From contig CAKZRQ010000057.1 in NCBI GenBank assembly GCA_937146645.1, positions 1 to 64,000 on the forward strand: a stretch of DNA of 64,000 nucleotides, in the 5' to 3' direction. This document shows positions 61,498-64,000 of the stretch, piece by piece (within the stretch, counting starts at the first letter, position 1; every line of letters begins with the position of its first letter). The position numbers and the translations under genes are program-made. The notes below the pieces were generated by a model. That model saw only the letters and a program-made list of their open reading frames with translations, was not told the origin of the DNA and ran no database searches. Source of the stretch: an uncultured Cyclobacteriaceae bacterium. Its GTDB lineage: Bacteria; Bacteroidota; Bacteroidia; Cytophagales; Cyclobacteriaceae.

Positions 61498-63150
61498 CTA
61501 AAAAAAGCGGATTCCAGCCCGGAAACCCCACCAAAGTTCCTGTCCCAAATCCTGATCTTCGAAGGATTTTCTGCCAAAAACTCTGGGTGTGAGATAGCCA
61601 AAAGTTTCTGGATGGTCATCATAGCTAGTATCAAAAATCCGAATGTTAAAGGATGGGCCACCGTACAAAGCCACTCCTTTAGCTAGTTGATAATCCAATC
61701 CGAGATAGGCTCGATTGATGAGATTCGTGGCCAGGACATTTCCTTTATTCATCTGTGAGGAATTCAGCTCAAAGTTCAGGTAAGTCTTCTTCCCGAGTCT
61801 TGGGGAAGTACCGATTCCATACCCGAATGACCAAGTGGTAGAGTCGGCCTGTTCTGGCCGAAAACCAGCAGATAGGATATTATAGAATCCCCGGGTACCC
61901 GTTCGCAATGCAACATTAATAGGATAGATTTCATCGGCTCCGATCTCCACTGTGTGATATCCTTTTCTCACAAAGCTTAGTAATCCTATCGAAGCTCCTT
62001 TCACGCTATCTGCGTAGTTGAATAGACCAAACTGAAACCCATCCACATAGCCTCCAGCGATGTTTCCAAGGATACCGGCCTGAACTCCTTTGACATTACG
62101 ATTCGTGTAATTGGCTAGGGCGGTTGCCTGGAAACCATTCATATTCCCCCCGGAAATATTTAGTAGGGGTGAGGCTTGTACTCCATTCACATCCTTCAGA
62201 TTAAAGTTCAAAAGTCCAGCGCCCTGGAAACCTGAGAGGGAATCGAAATTGACATTGGCTAATCCTGCTAGTTGTACCCCTTGAACTTTTCCACCCACCT
62301 GATTGAAAAGCCCTGCGAGTTGAAGACCATTGACCTGACTTCGGTCAAGGTTGAATAAACCACCAATCTCAAATTTATTGGTGCCCGCAGAGTAACCTCC
62401 CAGTAAATTGACCGAGTAATCGTTTACCACATTCCCAGAGAGTTTATGATTCGTGCCAACGAAGGGCAGCAAAGAAAACTGGAATTTCCGAGTAAGGGTA
62501 TCTCTTACGTTTTTACTGTTTTGGACACCAATGGATTCTTTGGCCCACTGCAAGAAATCCTTCATAGGTTTAGTTAGCGTCTCAGCTGTTTCCGGCTTCA
62601 GGAAAACCCTTGAAAAGGAAGACCTTTTCTGATCTACCAGAAGTGTATCTGAATACATTTCCTGGTTGATGATCAATTCAAAATTTTCGTCCGGATTCTT
62701 TACTGCTATCTCGAAAAATCCGAACTCATCAGTGGTAGAGGATTTGAGGGTGATGGGATCATAAACGGTGGCATTTCGAATTCTTTCGCCGGAAGTTTCA
62801 TCGACCAGATACCCACTAATTGTAATTTCTTTTTCCGGGGGAGGTGCAGGTGAAAGGATTATGTAAACTCCCTTTTGCTTGTATTTAATGCTGCCTTGAA
62901 ATACGGCCTCAAGGATTTCCCTGCAAGATTCATTGGTGAAATTACCAGTGATTCTCTGACTCACATCCAAAGCTGAGGGACTATAAGAAAATACCCCGCC
63001 TACTTGCTGCGAGAGGCGATTTAGAAAGTCATCTAATCTTTCATTTTCAACTTTTATCGTGATTTCCTTTTCGAGTAGACGGTTGTCTTCTGCCCGTAGG
63101 GCAAAGCTGAATAGAGACAAAAAGATCAAAAAAAGTAAGGATTGCTTCAT
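61498..63150 (-). CDS. STN/CarboxypepD_reg-like/LA_2272 surface-repeat outer-membrane protein
   Basis: 550 residues. In order: signal peptide; STN domain near residues 25-95 (VENERLDDFLNRLSQQVGGVFSYSP, ITGNFTNESCREILEAVF); a carboxypeptidase-regulatory-like fold near 105-170 (ISGYLVDETSGERIRNATV); a linker; 20-residue repeats near 265-375 (LQLAGLFNQVGGKVQGVQLAG); and a barrel-like end GFRAGIRFF. STN domains normally contact FecR-type signal relays in TonB receptors. Directly behind fecR (10 bases), so probable partner of the anti-sigma factor. Confidence 0.88.
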   Translation of the reverse strand: MKQSLLFLIFLSLFSFALRAEDNRLLEKEITIKVENERLDDFLNRLSQQVGGVFSYSPSALDVSQRITGNFTNESCREILEAVFQGSIKYKQKGVYIILSPAPPPEKEITISGYLVDETSGERIRNATVYDPITLKSSTTDEFGFFEIAVKNPDENFELIINQEMYSDTLLVDQKRSSFSRVFLKPETAETLTKPMKDFLQWAKESIGVQNSKNVRDTLTRKFQFSLLPFVGTNHKLSGNVVNDYSVNLLGGYSAGTNKFEIGGLFNLDRSQVNGLQLAGLFNQVGGKVQGVQLAGLANVNFDSLSGFQGAGLLNFNLKDVNGVQASPLLNISGGNMNGFQATALANYTNRNVKGVQAGILGNIAGGYVDGFQFGLFNYADSVKGASIGLLSFVRKGYHTVEIGADEIYPINVALRTGTRGFYNILSAGFRPEQADSTTWSFGYGIGTSPRLGKKTYLNFELNSSQMNKGNVLATNLINRAYLGLDYQLAKGVALYGGPSFNIRIFDTSYDDHPETFGYLTPRVFGRKSFEDQDLGQELWWGFRAGIRFF

Positions 63151-63160
63151 TCCTTCAGAT

Positions 63161-64000
63161 CTAAAAACATCCTTCTCCTGACAGGGTAATAGACTCCTCT
63201 GTTTCGCTCACTTCGAGCCCAAGAGTTTCTGAAATGATCGAAATTATATCGTCTAATTCTTCATCCTCAAAGTTCACCGTCAGGGCACATCCAGCAATAT
63301 CTCCTTCCAGAATTATCGGGATTTGATACACCTCACTAAGCTGAGCCGCAATGGTCTCTAGGCTTTGATTTTGATAGGTGAAAATTTTGGACTGATATGC
63401 CCCCACATTTTGGTCTGCGACGTCCATCTGGAATTCTCCTGTGGTCTTATTATAAATACCTTTCTCACCCGCTGCAATACTTATTCCATCCTCATCGGCT
63501 TTGTAAATGCGAACCTCTCCGGATAAAACAGAAACTTCCACCTGATCACAATCTGGATAGGCTTTCACATTAAATTCCGTTCCTATATCTTCTATGATCA
63601 GCTCCTCAACTTGCACCTGCCAATTCACTTTTTTTTCATCCGGGATCGAGACCAGGGCCTCACCACTCAGTTCTATGATTCCTATGTTTTTGCGCTCATC
63701 ATAGGTCACCTTCGATTCAGATTCTCGATTCAGAGCAAGGGTAGTCTGATCTGGAAGAGTTTGAATTTGTACCTCCGTTTTGCTAGAGAAATTGAATTCT
63801 TCGGAGGTATCTAATTGCTGGAAGAAAAGATAGGAGAGAGCAGCGATAAGAATTAATCCGGCAGCAAATTTCCATAGCCCTATAAAGGCAGATCGGCCTT
63901 CTGGTTCACTTTCAATTCTTGCTGAAACATTCTTCCATGCTTGTTGAGAATCGAACTTCTGATCCACGGCCAATTCAGCACGCTGATAAATCAAAAGTGC
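63161..64000 (-). CDS. FecR-family anti-sigma factor (5' partial)
   Basis: At least 280 codons remain; the frame is open to base 64000, so the start lies beyond the window. A membrane helix (LWKFAAGLILIAALSYLFF), a FecR domain (LIIEDIGTEFNVKAYPDCDQVEVSVLSGEVRIYKADEDGI) and a C-terminal DUF4974-type segment (LETIAAQLSEVYQIPIIL...LTVNFEDEELDDIISIISETLGL). Such proteins hold an ECF sigma factor and release it on a signal from an STN-bearing outer-membrane protein. The FecI-type sigma gene is expected just upstream, outside the window. Confidence 0.93.
   Translation of the reverse strand, partial: ALLIYQRAELAVDQKFDSQQAWKNVSARIESEPEGRSAFIGLWKFAAGLILIAALSYLFFQQLDTSEEFNFSSKTEVQIQTLPDQTTLALNRESESKVTYDERKNIGIIELSGEALVSIPDEKKVNWQVQVEELIIEDIGTEFNVKAYPDCDQVEVSVLSGEVRIYKADEDGISIAAGEKGIYNKTTGEFQMDVADQNVGAYQSKIFTYQNQSLETIAAQLSEVYQIPIILEGDIAGCALTVNFEDEELDDIISIISETLGLEVSETEESITLSGEGCF

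Overview
The window comes from a Bacteroidota chromosome, most likely the Cytophagales/Cyclobacteriaceae type. The evidence is the T9SS-style secreted lamin-tail protein, a TonB-dependent receptor with a carboxypeptidase-like plug extension, a FecR with a DUF4974-type tail, LytTR/His_kinase pairs, PadR plus large FtsX permeases, and promoters fitting TTG-N19-TAnnTTTG. Gene density is high. I see no insertion sequence, prophage, CRISPR array or rRNA. Both ends cut genes: the 5' end of the first CDS and the 5' end of the last, minus-strand fecR. No database was searched; family calls come from motifs read in the supplied translations.

Layout. 1-6.8 kb is housekeeping: the end of a lamin-tail surface protein, a DksA-like protein without its zinc cysteines, scpB, a SprT-like protease, an acidic repeat lipoprotein, and the ribosome-assembly GTPases der and era. 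6.8-7.1 kb holds initiator tRNA-fMet with a good promoter, a perfect 18-bp palindrome in its leader and a terminator. 7.1-8.7 kb holds small enzymes. 8.8-15.7 kb is a GntR/HutC-type regulator and six co-directional catabolic genes (Gfo/Idh/MocA dehydrogenase, SDR, ROK protein, SIS protein, FAD oxidoreductase, phosphotriesterase-like lactonase), preceded by a perfect 22-bp palindromic operator. I cannot match the set to a named pathway.

15.7-22.9 kb holds a LytTR two-component pair facing a membrane thioredoxin, with repeated GTCGTTTA motifs between them, then SRPBCC, AraC, GH16, an esterase and a formate/nitrite-type channel. 22.9-30.8 kb looks like one stress locus: a lone receiver, an NtrC-type sigma-54 activator, a PAS histidine kinase, then YtxH, DUF1328 (missed by the ORF track), a coiled-coil lipoprotein, Dps, CsbD, MscS and a helical protein, with a candidate sigma-54 promoter in front of ytxH. 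30.8-40.8 kb holds lipoproteins, a nucleoside-hydrolase-like protein, the lemA/DUF2207 pair, a PadR-controlled ABC permease, a patatin, an S41 protease and an SH3 lipoprotein.

40.8-47.9 kb is molybdenum cofactor biosynthesis: xdhC and a mocA-like gene on plus, converging on a tight minus operon moeA-modE-tauE/safE-moaD-moeB-moaE-moaC-moaA. 48-56 kb is trans-4-hydroxy-L-proline catabolism. Epimerase, D-hydroxyproline dehydrogenase, pyrroline-hydroxycarboxylate deaminase and 2-oxoglutarate semialdehyde dehydrogenase are all present, next to a divergent AraC regulator, with an outer-membrane protein and two unknown genes interleaved. 56-57 kb is a paraoxonase-like lactonase. 57.2-64 kb reads, in transcription order, fecR, an STN-domain surface-repeat protein, a paralogous repeat protein without STN, a TonB-dependent receptor and a DUF2807 lipoprotein. 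This cell-surface module is the least explained part of the window.
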